DNA of 64,000 nt from Ilex aquifolium (taxonomy: Eukaryota > Streptophyta > Magnoliopsida > Aquifoliales > Aquifoliaceae): NCBI GenBank assembly GCA_951799425.1, contig OX637393.1, positions 3,354,501 through 3,418,500 on the forward strand. Direction: 5' to 3'. Within the stretch, counting starts at the first letter, position 1; every line of letters begins with the position of its first letter. Shown here one piece after another: positions 24,700-36,238 of the stretch. The notes beneath the pieces are model-generated. The model did no database searches. It was not told the DNA's origin and was given only the letters and a program-made list of their open reading frames with translations. The position numbers and the translations under genes are program-made.

Positions 24700-26591
24700 T
24701 TGCTGATAAACAAATTACAGGCATTTCATTTTTTAATAAATTAATAAATTGATCTTGTGGGGTAAAAAGAAAAAATCAGACATAAATGCAGATATTGCTA
24801 AAAATTTCAATTCAGCTAAAAACCATTAGCTTCAGCTATCCAATTATTGTTGTAGTTCAAAGAGAATGAAAAGCACACGTGGAGAAATGACACCACTGAT
24901 TAGTCGTTCATTTCAAATCATCTCCACAAACAAATTTTCTATTATCTTGTCCTAAATAAGTAAGTTGATGATAAGATGGTATGCCTGAAGCTAAAATTAA
25001 ACTAAAGTTTTATTCATATTAGAGCTAAAGCCTTAGAGTACATCAACTGAGCTTTCATCCAATTAACTGGCAACTACCAATTCGATATTGCATTTTTAAA
25101 ATTCTTATCACCCATTTAACCATAGCCCATGCATATCAAGTACATAGAGGTACTTCTCAACGTCAGCGACACCTATGGTGTTAGAGCATCCAGCCCAAAC
25201 CACTTGGCAATGGTTGGAGTGGCCTTCAAGTATATAAACCAACCTTGATGGTCCTAATTGTTCGAAGTGGCATACAAGCTCTCTTAATACCCTCCCTCAC
25301 GTGGGCAAAAACAGTCAGTTTATGAATATAAAGACATTAGTTCACTAATCCACTAACAGTCAACTGATTCCAAGATGTGTAGCAAAAGTAAACACATCTC
25401 TATAAATTTGCATCTATAGATGGCAGTCTGTTGGGAAAACAACTCAAACGAAGTAAATAACCCTATTGAGTCAACCAAACTACAAGGATTTACATCAATG
25501 ACTTGGACAAATTAATGATCTGGATGCGGTGGAGGCTGGTGAATTAAATCAATGATTTGGACAGACTAATTAATTTGGTCATGGTGGACAAACCAAACAC
25601 CTCCTTGAAATAAAAACATCGACGATATAATCAAGAACCTACCAGCTATCAACAAAACTAGAGAAATTGTTCCAACAGAGATGTACGGAAAAGGATTTGA
25701 AGTCCTTAACCATAATCAAAGATCAATGTAACTGATAACTCAATCAAGAAGAGCCTTGAAAATTTTAAATGAAGTAGCTAGAAAATGTTGGTTCTGTGGG
25801 GGGTTTGCAGCTATTTTTTTGTGGGTGTTGGCAGGTTGGATTCTTGCCGGGGGAGGAGTCTGCAAGGAAAGAGGTGGCTTCCCAAGAAAAGAGGGGGGGG
25901 TGCCAGCCCGGGGAGACTACCCCCTTTCCTCTCTCTCTATCTCTCTCTATTTTATCTCTTTTCAATTTTGAGAATTTGGAGGGTCAATAAGTTTAATTCT
26001 AAAGGATAAATAAATCCTCTTAAGAGTTAAAATCTCCAACCAAAAGTCAAAGGGAGTCATTGTAATTTACCAAGAGCTAAAGATTGATCTGTGCCATCAA
26101 CTGTTGTGATGGCTCTCATTTCTCAAAAGGCCCATTCTGGACAATGGATTTTCAATAGAATTAATGCTAATGCTATCTTTATTCCCTAGAACTTTTAATT
26201 ATGTGGGAGTCTAGACAATGGACAACCTAAACCCCTATATTACATATCAAGGTAATTTTAGGATCAGATTTCAGCAGATTATGCATATTTTTTATGAACA
26301 GTAATGTAAACTTCTCTAAATAAGTCCAGCAGCATGAGATCAGCTCACTGATAGTTTAGCTGTCCCATAATTTCAGATGGAACACCAGATTTTTTTTTTT
26401 TAAGACCATAGTGAGAACTAGATTAAGTTGTCATGTTACTTTCCATCTAGATGCTCCTTAAATATCCAATCAAAAGCATGACAAAGTTCCAGAACGGTGT
26501 ACAATTGAGCCTAAAAAACAGAGATTCAGCAAGTGATAAGACACATAAGGTCTCAATTCAGGAACAGTAATAAGAGATAAAAGCCACTCAC
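24700..26591. other. Intergenic; G-rich patch at 25.8-25.9 kb
   Basis: No gene recognised. At 25790-25910 the + strand has several G runs (GTGGGGGG, CCGGGGGAGG, GAGGGGGGGG) followed by a short CT microsatellite at 25930-25950. Open frames across it in several registers are composition effects. Confidence 0.4.
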
Positions 26592-28690
26592 CCCTGCATC
26601 AACAGCAATAGGCCTACCAAGGTTGTCCATCTCAGCTTCGAGTTCATAAATGCTTTTGTTAATCAAAGACATAATACCTGGTATTCTCTCCTTAATTACA
26701 TACACCGAGTGCAAATAGTAAAAAACTAAAAGCACACATCTAGTTTACCTTTTTTGTGATCAATAAAACCATAATAATTTGAACAAATAAGATGCACAAA
26801 ATTATACCTACGAGAGAAGTTTGGCAAGGTACTTTGAACCCATTTAACTAGCTAAGTTCCATATTCAGGACTTACAGTGAAGTATTTGCATTCTTTCCAC
26901 GTTGCAGCAATCATGTCAATATTTTTATTTATATCAGCTTGTGAACGGTTCACAATTCCCACCCAAGGATGTTGCAACCAATATGATCTTCCTACAAAAT
27001 CATTCTGTGGGGAAGAAGAAGAATGTCAATTATCTAAACTACTAAATATGAAAATAAAAGGAAACAGAAAAACAAAAGGAGGAAACTCTTGATCAAGAAG
27101 TATATTGTCTAATGTTGTATCAACTAAACTGTTGACATAAAAGGAGACAACAGAAAATTAAGGATAAAGGATGCATCCAAATGTCCATTCACGTGGGCAA
27201 GCCACATATGTTGTCATAAGGAGAAAACTGCATAATATAAAGAAGTTACGTAGAGATTCATAAATTGACTGCAAACAAGAGGCAAACAGAACATACCCAA
27301 TGGATCCACTTTCCTAGAAAGATGGTGCTATATCTTGATTGGCAGGGGAAATTGTTAGTGTAATGCTGTTAGGCTACGGCAAACATAGTTTCATCAATTT
27401 CAACGGTCCAAAAACTGTACAACAGAAGAAATTTCTATAGAAAATGACAATGCATCAACAAGGATGGTACGTGTAGACAACAAATGAAATAGATAAACAG
27501 AAGATGAAATAGAGGAAGTTAATGGCACAAAAGCGAGTATCATATTTGTGGAACAACAAAAAACTTCTCCATTAGTTGTAATATGCTGCAATAACTTCCA
27601 CATCATGAAAATCTAAAGATCAATAGTATATTGGAATGCTGGAAATCCCATAGACAAAAAAGGCATAAGGAGGAATAAGGCAAAAATGCATCAGATTATG
27701 GAGATTTGTTAAACCTTTAGAAGTACCAAGACATTCAACTAAAGGGAGCACACTTGGATTGAAAGTGAAAATTTATCTTGTAAATTGGAAGTGAAATGTT
27801 TACAAACTCGTTGGAACACAGCAATTTGAAACCTAAACTGACTTGGGAGGTATCCAGAATTCTGCAATAACTTCCACAGCATCATGAAAATCTAAAGATC
27901 AATAGTTTATTAGAATGCAGGAAATCCCACAAAAACAAAAAATGCATAAAGAGGGATAAGGCAAAAATGCATCAGATTATGGACCTATGTTAAATCTTAA
28001 GAAGTACCAAGTCATTCAACCAAAGGAGCACACTTGGAGTAACAAATTTCCAATGTAGGAATTTTTCTGGGTAAGTTAATGTAGGTCTTAAAGGCATCCA
28101 TTTCAAATCTTATTAGCAATGGGTGGTGAAGAGGCCCCCAAGGCTCATATACAAGTTTGGTTCATGCAGTTATATTCATGTGGGATAAGATATAGCATGC
28201 AACCCGCTCTTGAACATGGACAGTCCGAAATAAAAACCACAAGACACTTAGAGATATAAGAAGGTGCACTTACGCAAAGAACAAAGGGAGAACCAAATAC
28301 CAAATCAATGAACTTAAGAAACAAGTCTTTCCTAAACCTCCCTAACTCTCCCAAGATAGTGTGTCAAAGGCATCCACTCAAAACCAGTGAGCAATGGGTG
28401 GAAAGGCTCACAAAGGTATACTAGTTTGAAAGATGCCATAATGTCAAAGTGAGATAAGCTCTAACAATGAGTGTATTGTATTTACAAGAGATGAATTATA
28501 GTACCTTCTCAACATAAGATTGAACAATCGTTTCAATGTCTTGAACAATACTTTCCAGCTGGCCCTCTGCAAAGAATAAACCTTTTTTTATTAAATGGAG
28601 TTCAGCTCACTTACGAGATCCGAAAACATCATAAACTAAATATAGGAGATACCAGCAGCCGCTTTCGTCAAACCAGGCAAATCTATCAAG
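26592..28690 (-). pseudogene. Dynamin-related protein 1 (DRP1-type) pseudogene, GTPase to middle region
   Basis: DRP1 GTPases act in membrane scission and cell-plate formation. Four collinear blocks are visible. At 28653-28690 is LIDLPGLTKAAA, and at 28505-28566 EGQLESIVQDIETIVQSYVEK; these two splice in frame across GT-AG borders. At 26876-27004 is [20 protein letters not shown], with later decay (TWKECKYF for the usual RRKEREYF). At 26592-26720 is [13 protein letters not shown]...[10 protein letters not shown]. The P-loop exon, the TKLD exon and the rest are missing. Substitutions at conserved positions and the lost exons argue for a dead copy. The DRP1 C-terminal exon lies upstream instead of downstream (29092-29452). 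Confidence 0.8.
27586..28040. repeat. Direct duplication (~170 bp, offset ~275 bp)
   Basis: A segment running from CTGCAATAACTTCCACA through AGGAGCACACTTGGA occurs at about 27586-27757 and again at 27861-28040, with substitutions and small indels. It lies in non-coding DNA inside the DRP1 pseudogene. Confidence 0.75.
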
Positions 28691-28759
28691 AGAAAAAATG
28701 TAAAATGGAGTTAGTGGAAGAGAGAAAATAAAAAGTTGGCTAGCAGGAATATAATATCA

Positions 28760-29069
28760 CTAGTCATAACCCGAAGGCACGATAAAATATAAAATTCGAG
28801 TGCCCAAAAAATCGATCCCACTATATTAAATTTTTTCAACATGTATATATTATTGTATATGAATAATGTTTGAAATAAAAATTATATTAACTACAAATTA
28901 ATCAAATATTAAATGATTAAACATATAATAGAAATGAGTGATGTGATATTTTTAGGGGGAAAATATATAAATGATTAAACATGTGATAGAAATAAGTGAT
29001 GTGATGTTTTTAGGGGGAAAAATATGTAGGGGATAAAAATTCAAATTGCTATGTGTTTTATTATATAGA
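28760..29069 (-). mobile_element. Short non-autonomous Helitron, copy 2
   Basis: On the minus strand the 310-bp element begins A|TCTATATAATAAAACAC and ends GTGCCTTCGGG...GACTAG|T. This fits the Helitron rule of insertion between A and T with 5' TC and 3' CTRR. Its ends match the element at 42127-42922, although the right arm of the 3' hairpin is mostly lost. A ~55-bp internal duplication (AAATGATTAAACAT...TTTTTAGGGGGAAAA) is present. It separates two misordered parts of the DRP1 pseudogene. Confidence 0.6.
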
Positions 29070-29091
29070 TTATACTGATATAGAGCAGTAC

Positions 29092-29452
29092 CTCTTTCTT
29101 TCTGATCTGTGTGCAGAAGAGCGACTGAGACAGTTTGGCCTAACTGGATAGTCAACCATTGCTTTGGAATTATGATCTTGAGTGTCTCAGAAACCATACC
29201 ACCATAAGATGAAACATTTGACCCTACCTCCTAAAGTGGCCTCTCCACAGCGGTCAATGGGTGAGGCAGCTGGGTTTCCCCCCTTTCTTCACTTCCTGGG
29301 AAAGTTTCCGGAAGAAATCCAAAGTCCGATCTGAAGATTCCATGTCCACCAATCTCAGAACAGTCTTTTTACTTCCTTGACGGAACCTTTCTAAGGCTTC
29401 ATTGGCAGGCTCCAGCTATTGCAGCTTGCAGAGTTGGAAACCGCTTCAGCTC
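29092..29452 (-). pseudogene. DRP1 C-terminal (stalk) exon fragment, out of order
   Basis: Preceded by a GGAACAG acceptor, the block reads ELKRFPTLQAAIA, then NEALERF, then KKTVLRLVDMESS, LDFFRKLSQEV, GSNVSSYGGMVSETLK and, in a shifted frame, KAMVDYPVR. Collinear DRP1 proteins read similarly (LERFREDSKKTVLRLVDMES..., VSETLRNTIPKAVVHCQVR). At least three frame changes occur. It ends at a GT at 29091. It lies upstream, on the transcribed strand, of the GTPase exons that should precede it. Either two DRP1 copies were joined or the locus was rearranged. Confidence 0.8.
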
Positions 29453-31680
29453 CTGTTCCAAAAAAGAACACAGCAAAACAAAAGTATTCATTATCCCCCG
29501 GGTGCGTCTCTCGATTAGAAAACAATGAGATGAAGTTTAATGTCACCTGACATTCTCCCATTGACTTCCTTACAAGTTCCTTTAAGATGAAGCGAACTAA
29601 ACATTGATAAGTTGAACGAATTACAGATAGAGGGTGACAAAGTTTGGATAAATAGTACAGGAAATGAACTGCTAAAATAGAAAAGAACTACTTACAGCAG
29701 ATTCTCGTACTATAAAATACATAGCTGAAACATAAACAATAGAACTTCAGAGAAATTACCTTCCCGAGCTGCTAAAATAGAAAAGAACTATTCTTGTACT
29801 GTAAAATACATAGCTGAAACATAAACAATAGAACTTAAGAGAAATTACCTTCCCAAACCAATCTGCAACATCGCAAAACAGTCCACCGAAGGCGTCGAAA
29901 TTTTTTCTAGATATTTTAATGTATAATCATTCATTCATAAGACAAAAAAATACATTAATTAAATCAATTCATGGAACTCACCTTCAAATTCAATAAATTC
30001 TCAAACTCGGGACATTTATCCACAATCAAACAAACATACATACAAATTCCTCTCAAAAAGTACTAAATAAAACCCATATATATGCCATTACATTCATCTG
30101 AAAACAAAGCTAAATAAAAACAGAAATTAACTTGAACTTACAGAGATTCAAATCGGAGCAGGAAATAAAGAAGACTCATATCGCAAAAAGCTTTCAGATC
30201 TGGAGCAAATTAAAAAAGAAAGCATAGGGAGACATCACATATGTGAAATAGAAACACAGACAAAAGTTCCATATTCCATAAATTTCCCCAAAATTTATAT
30301 GTCGACGTGCCAGAGAAGTGGCAGTAAAAGAAAGATTATTGCTAAATTAACCAACCTCATTGGACCCAACTCTTTCAATTGTAGTTCAAAGCCACCCCCA
30401 TGAACACAAATCTTCAAAATACCCAAAATAAACACAGCCCACAAAGCATAAAAAATGTACAATTGAATGCCATCAGTGTTGAGGAAATTCTAATAGTATC
30501 TTTAACTGTAGTCCAAACAGGTTCCAACAAATTTCATGGGGAACCCAACATTCTCTAGTTGTGGGGCTTGGGGTGAGAGGCTGATGGCAGCTATGGGCTG
30601 GTTGGTTGAAAGTGGATGTGTTGTGGTGGTTAAAGGTCGCTTGTGTAAGGCATTTCTAAAGAAAGCATGATTTTCCATGGTAAGGATAATGTGAGATGGT
30701 ATTACTTCTTCGCCAATCCCAATATCAAATAAAGCAAAGCTCTCTAAATAGAATTTTACAAAACCAAGCAACATTTTTTTTATTTCTCGAGGGTACATTA
30801 AATTGAAGAATTCATTTGAAGTTCAATAATAATTTTACTTATGGCACCGGTAGTTTGAACCACATAGAGTTGAATAGAATATGATGACGAACCTGAGAAG
30901 ATTGAACAATGGAAAAACCCAAAAAAAAAAAACAGAAAAACAACATAATACATATAGTTCATTGTCCTTATCCACCTTTTTTTATACTTATATTAATTCC
31001 TATGAAATGAAAGTTACTTCCTCTAAAAAATTTAAAGAAAAAACCATAAAAAAAAAAAATTTGGGTAGTGACATCAAGAATGGTTGTTGTAGCACCAAGT
31101 AGATCTAATCTTCATTGTTCTGTTTGCTGCATCATCAATTGTTGCCCCTAAAATCAGTCCCACAGCTCCAGTCCAAGCATAGAGTCATTCAAACCCACAT
31201 GTCACAACTCACATATGTCATGTACAGAAAATATAAAGAATTCCCAACCCAAAAAGAATGACTAACAATTCCAATCAATAAAATTTCACATAAATCTCTT
31301 TTTGAACTATCACCAAACAAAATATAAAAAATCGTGTTAAAAAATAATAAAGTGTGTAGAACTTGATACCTGAAATGAAAGAAGTACCGCCAGAAAAGAA
31401 GACCCAGATTTAAATATAAGCTACTGTGTGACTATTTAACTTTGCACCAATGTTAAACCGTGCACAAAGATCTTGACAGTCCCATCCCATGGACATTTTT
31501 TCCACATGTTTTGCTAAGCAAGAAAAGCTCTATTCCACTTTTAAAGCAAACCAATCAAATAATTCAACTGAAACTACAACAATAGTCCTATTAACTTAAG
31601 AAACTTCATAATAATTATTTATGTACATAGTAACCTTAGAAGATAGGCTATGATTCTATGATCATCAAGGTATATTTTGA
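29453..31680. other. Intergenic; one short tandem duplication
   Basis: No gene recognised. A ~97-bp unit (GCTAAAATAGAAAAGAACTA ... GAGAAATTACCTTCCC) is tandemly duplicated at about 29670-29860. Confidence 0.5.
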
Positions 31681-32083
31681 TTGACATCTACTTTAAATTG
31701 GAGATCTCAGACTTCTTTCCACTTACTGCAACACTTATCCCGATCCAATTTTTCAATTTTTTTTATTCCTTGGAATTTGTTTTTCCCGTTCTCGGATAAG
31801 AATTATTATTACAAGTCCAAGTTGATTCAACAATTGGGTTATTGGAGTTATCGTATTATCGTAATGATAAACAGCCTGTCTCGCCGTGACCTTCTCTTGA
31901 ATTCTCAAAACTTCCTACATCTATATATGAATGTTGGTTTATCAATCATACGCAAGAAAAGCACTTTGAATTGTAGAAAGAAGCGGTTCTTACCCTAGAC
32001 TCAAAATGACACTATTCTTAAAGTGATAGCTCTTAAGTCCCATCCTCCTTAAGGAGCTTAGCCCTCTTCTTATCCTAAATCCC
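31681..32083. other. Possible continuation of the organellar insert
   Basis: Sequence adjoining the ndhD fragment stays open on the + strand at 31681-31998 (PWNLFFPFSDKNYYYK, then LSRRDLLLNS) and has organelle-like base composition. LSRRDLLL weakly recalls the NdhD segment FSSRDLLL. I could not identify the source gene. Confidence 0.3.
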
Positions 32084-32270
32084 CTATTGCTTTTGCTGTC
32101 AAATCACCGATTATATCCCTCCATACATGGTTATCACATACCCACGGAGAAGCACATTACAGTACTTATATGCTCCTAGCCGGAATCTTATTAAAAATGG
32201 GAGCATATGAGTTGATTCGGATCAATATGGAATTATTACCTCACGCTCATTCTATATTTTCTCCTTGGTT
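32084..32270 (+). pseudogene. ndhD fragment (nuclear-integrated plastid DNA)
   Basis: Translation gives [14 protein letters not shown], then [20 protein letters not shown] and [17 protein letters not shown], the plastid NADH dehydrogenase-like subunit NdhD. Similarity stops at the TGG TTG codons. Substitutions such as WLS for WLP at conserved positions indicate decay in the nucleus. It sits between the SKI2 and DRP1 pseudogenes. Confidence 0.85.
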
Positions 32271-32739
32271 GATAGAACCAAAACAAACAATTTCATGTTG
32301 ATTGATTTGCCTTTTCAATCTATCAACGAAAGCCTAACACCATCCTACTGAAACACAAACTTGATGCAAATGCAAGATGAAAATTGCTGAATTGAGCAAG
32401 TCCATGACAACCAATAGACAAATTTTCCTGCAGCTAGACACCAAAGTATATATCATACAGATTGTCTCCTGGAAATTCGGTGACATCCTCTTCCCAAGCT
32501 TTCTTAAAAAAGTCATCAAACTACACGGAAAACTCATTGTGCAGAATGCAAACACAGAAAAAAAAGCATAGGAGATGTGAGGCAACTGTTAGATTTCCTA
32601 CAAAAAGAAGAAGAAGTTACACAACCACAACCACATGCATGCACAACCACGTGCTCCATGCAACTACCACAATCTAATGTCTAGGCTAAAAATGTAAACA
32701 TGAGAACGCAGACTTGTAAATAATCACTGCAAAGCAACA

Positions 32740-33664
32740 ACTGACGAGCTTCGCTTCTGATGTGTTCTCGGTTGCACTTTGACCTTCATAAACATTCCAA
32801 GAGAAAGGATGTGTTTCTAAAATTGCATGCACAAAACAAGTCGAGAAAATATATAGAATTAACAAAAAAAAAGTTTCATGTTTTGTTGAGAGCTTTTCAA
32901 CTACATAAAGACAAATCAAGTAAATTTACCTTAAGATCACCAAGATCCAGACCTTCTTTAAAGCTTGGAGGAATGGCCTGGGCAATACCACCATTAAGCA
33001 TTTCTCATACCCATTCACCATTAGAAGCACCATCCCGAAAGACTCAGAATCACCCAAACCACGACGACGAAAATGATGGTTGTTGATGCTTCCCATTACA
33101 AAATCCGTTGCTGGTCCAGAAATGCGTGGCAAAGCACCAGAATCCTCGGCTCCTGCAGTAAGTTCTGATACATCCCACCTAGGACACTATAATAAGTCAA
33201 CTCCATGACAAAGGCATAAATTAGGGGTCAACAACTGGGTTAATAATAAGTGATACTATAACAAAAACCCAGAAGAACTTTTTCTGGGAAAAAAATCCAG
33301 AAGAACTGTCGCTTTTACTCAAGCAATTCGTCTGAACTTGTTTTCTATGTTAAGCTACTCTGAACATCTTTGTTCAAGAACAAGCACAATGTATAAGCAA
33401 AATTTCAAACCTGCACCGAGCTAGGTTCCCATTTTTCAAGCTCCCTCTTTGTACGTCTGAAAGGTAATTCCCATGCAGGAACGACAACAGAGCAGGACAA
33501 TGATGGCTCCAGGCGCACTTCTGCTCTGTCAAACCGGTCGAATTCCCACTGCCTACCAGCTTTTTCTGGGGAAAACTCATCAGGGTCCAATCTTGGCAGG
33601 AGGTATTTTTCTTTTACAAACTCTTTTAATGATTCGGGTGTTTCACTAGGAAATGTGCAGGTGG
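32740..33664 (-). pseudogene. SKI2-like RNA helicase pseudogene, N-terminal region
   Basis: SKI2 is the helicase of the exosome-associated SKI complex. Three exons occur in the right order. At 33411-33664, after a TTTCAG acceptor, is FPSETPESLKEFVKEKYL, DEFSPEKAGRQWEFDRF and VVVPAWELPFRR. At 32930-33178 is DVSELTAGAEDSGALPRI...GSINNHHFR, then a frameshift to GEWV-stop-EMLNGG and PPSFKEGLDLGDLK. At 32740-32826 is HPFSWNVYEGQSATENTS. The frameshift and the TGA where Arg is expected kill the frame. No ATPase core lies downstream, so only the regulatory N-terminal part was ever present or survives. Confidence 0.85.
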
Positions 33665-34834
33665 CTGAAACAAGATCAAATAAGTTTTACCAGCAACAAA
33701 CATGTCATGCAAAAAGAGGCTATTAATAAGAACATTGACGTCGTACAAAAGAAGGGCTCATTTTATTAAAATGTAGCATACATATCACAGATTTGATAAC
33801 AACTCATGGATGTCATAAAAAAAACATTAAAAGAAACATGGAATCCATGAGAATAACAACTCATCTCCAATTAACAGCCAAATGACAACTTATGCAAAGC
33901 ATTGTTGTTTAAATTCAGCATATGCCTAGGAGGAGGAGCATTGTTGTTTAAATTCACCTCATAAGCAAAATTTCATAAACTACATAATATATAAAATTAT
34001 ATTCACAACAAAAAAGTAAAAAGGGGGTCAGATGTTAAGTACTACAGGTTTGAAAATGCCATATTGCTTACATGTCATCTTAATTATCAATATACTACAT
34101 AAGCATACTAGTAATTGTCATCTTGATAATAGGCATATGCTGTAGTTATGATAATAGGCATCTTGCTTACAGTCAGAGATTAGTTAATCAGTAATAAAAA
34201 GAACCTAGCGAAGCAGAGTGTCATCTTGATAATAGACATATGCTGTAGTTTCATACGGCATAAAGTAGATCACAGTTTGGCAAGAGTATGCAATAGAATA
34301 TTCAGACAACTATCAACATACAGTTACTTCACTGTGCTATGAGTATTGCATATTTGGTCTCAAAATCATCATATTTACAGAAGTCCACAACTGACAAGTC
34401 CATTAAACTCTTTAAATCAGCAGACAAAAAAACGATTGCTGAGAATAACCTCTCAGACTTGAGATCTCCATTGATGGGCCCATGTAACCTGGCATCAATC
34501 AAGTTCACTCTCCTTACAAATGTTCAAAATGACCTTAAAAGGGCAGATTATAGAACTCATAAACTACACAAACGTAAGGCAAAGAAGAAGAAAAAACTCA
34601 TCTGAAGCTTTAAAATGCCACAAAAACAGGGAAAAAGAAAAAAAGAAAAAATATTTCAAACAGTAAGAAAAGAGATAATGATTAAATCTGGTCCAGATTA
34701 ACATACTGAAATTTAACTTCTAAAACCTGAAATAATAGCAGAAATGGTCAGATCCAATCAACAATCACAAATAAGATTCAGATAGAACAAGCAATTCCTA
34801 ATATGCTACATGATCAGATGTATGTTAATGTTAC
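33665..34834. other. Non-coding; small duplications
   Basis: No gene recognised. It contains the third copy of the 18.0-kb repeat (33800-33900), a doubled GCATTGTTGTTTAAATTCA at about 33898-33955, and a repeated TCATCTTGATAATAGRCATA at about 34114 and 34222. Confidence 0.5.
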
Positions 34835-34969
34835 CATAATAACCCATTCATCAACGGCACGATAAAGTTTGCTAACCAGAGAAAACACCCAAACTGAGCA
34901 AGTAGTTGAGGAACTCTGGGTAAGTGACACACAAGGCAGTAACATGCAGTAGTTAGTAATCGACATCTT
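34835..34969 (-). other. Unidentified exon-like block
   Basis: 135 bp bounded by GTTGCAG and a GTAACA donor-like site. One frame reads HVTALCVTYPEFLNYLLSLG and LVSKLYRAVDEWVIM after one stop. It looks protein-derived, but I do not recognise the family. Confidence 0.25.
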
Positions 34970-36238
34970 CTGCAACAGAAAAATATATAAATAGTGAGAG
35001 ATAAATAAATACATTAATATCACCTGAATGAGAGGGAAAGAAGAGAGAAAACATTGATAAAAATGGATTGGTAGTCGTCTGACTGTGCTAGTAATAGTGA
35101 AGTGAGTGTTAGTGATTTGCACATTTTTGTGGTGAATGTCTGCTGGATTGGGCATGGTTTCCATTTGAATGAAATAAAAAAATGCTAACACAAATAAATA
35201 TTCATATGGTATCTTAGGCAAATAAATAACAAATGAATAAGAAAATTTAAATGACATCCACATTTGCCAGACATGCACCGGCCTACGAATTTGAACATTT
35301 TGTTTTTCTTAAGAGCTATATCATTTAGTCAGTATTTTATGGTATACTAATCTATTCAATGTCTTTAATGATATTTTTGGTATTTATAAAATTGTTATTA
35401 TTGATATGATCAGACATTATCGTGTCAGTTAAAAAGGGGAAATGTGTTGCTAACTTTTAAATAGTAGGGGAAGTTATATAATTAAGGAATATGTGGAGAG
35501 AATTATTGTTTTGAGCTATTAAAAAAGCGGCAGTGATTTGAATGATTCTAATAATTATGGGAGACTATTTTTTTTATCAAGTATTTTGATAAGGACATTT
35601 AGGTGATCAAAAGTTTTTCATACATCCATACTTTTATTAATAGTATAGCTACAGATGAAGGAAGCGTTGGTTGTATTGTTTCCATGACTAAATTTTATTC
35701 TATCAATATTACCTGGGACTAGCTGCATATATGGAATATGGAAGTGAATAGCAAGCAAGAGTCAGGGCACATACAATTGGATTTGAGGATATATTCTATG
35801 TAGAAGCACTGGCAGGCAGGCATAGAGTTCCTGAATTATTGTGCACCACACAGATAGTTGTCATTCGCTTGTTCAAATAAGTGTATGAACAATGAACGTA
35901 TAATACCTAAGTGCACGCCAATCACTAATTTTACCAGAGGATATGGAATATCAATCCGAGCTTAACATTCAGAGAGCATTGTGTCCCTATGAGAAGATCT
36001 ATGTCTGCATAATTCTAAGATGCATTAGCAAACGTGTAAAGCTGGCTAACTCATAGTCAAATATCAAAATTGTTGCAATGTAGGAATCACTACCACCACT
36101 AAAACGAAATGCCAGCAATATTCTAACATTCACGAAATTCCAACCCCTCATCAAAACGAAGAAAATATTTATGCAGGCCCCCAAAAGCTCCAAAGATATG
36201 TTAGAAGAAAGTGTCAAAAGTTGTACTGTCAAACTAAC
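34970..36238. other. Intergenic, no gene seen
   Basis: AT-rich. It includes the second copy (35695-35770) of the repeat also found at 17120-17200. Confidence 0.4.

Noticed and set aside
30502-30798. 98-codon minus-strand frame
   Set aside because: No recognisable domain, no splice context and ordinary AT-rich surroundings.
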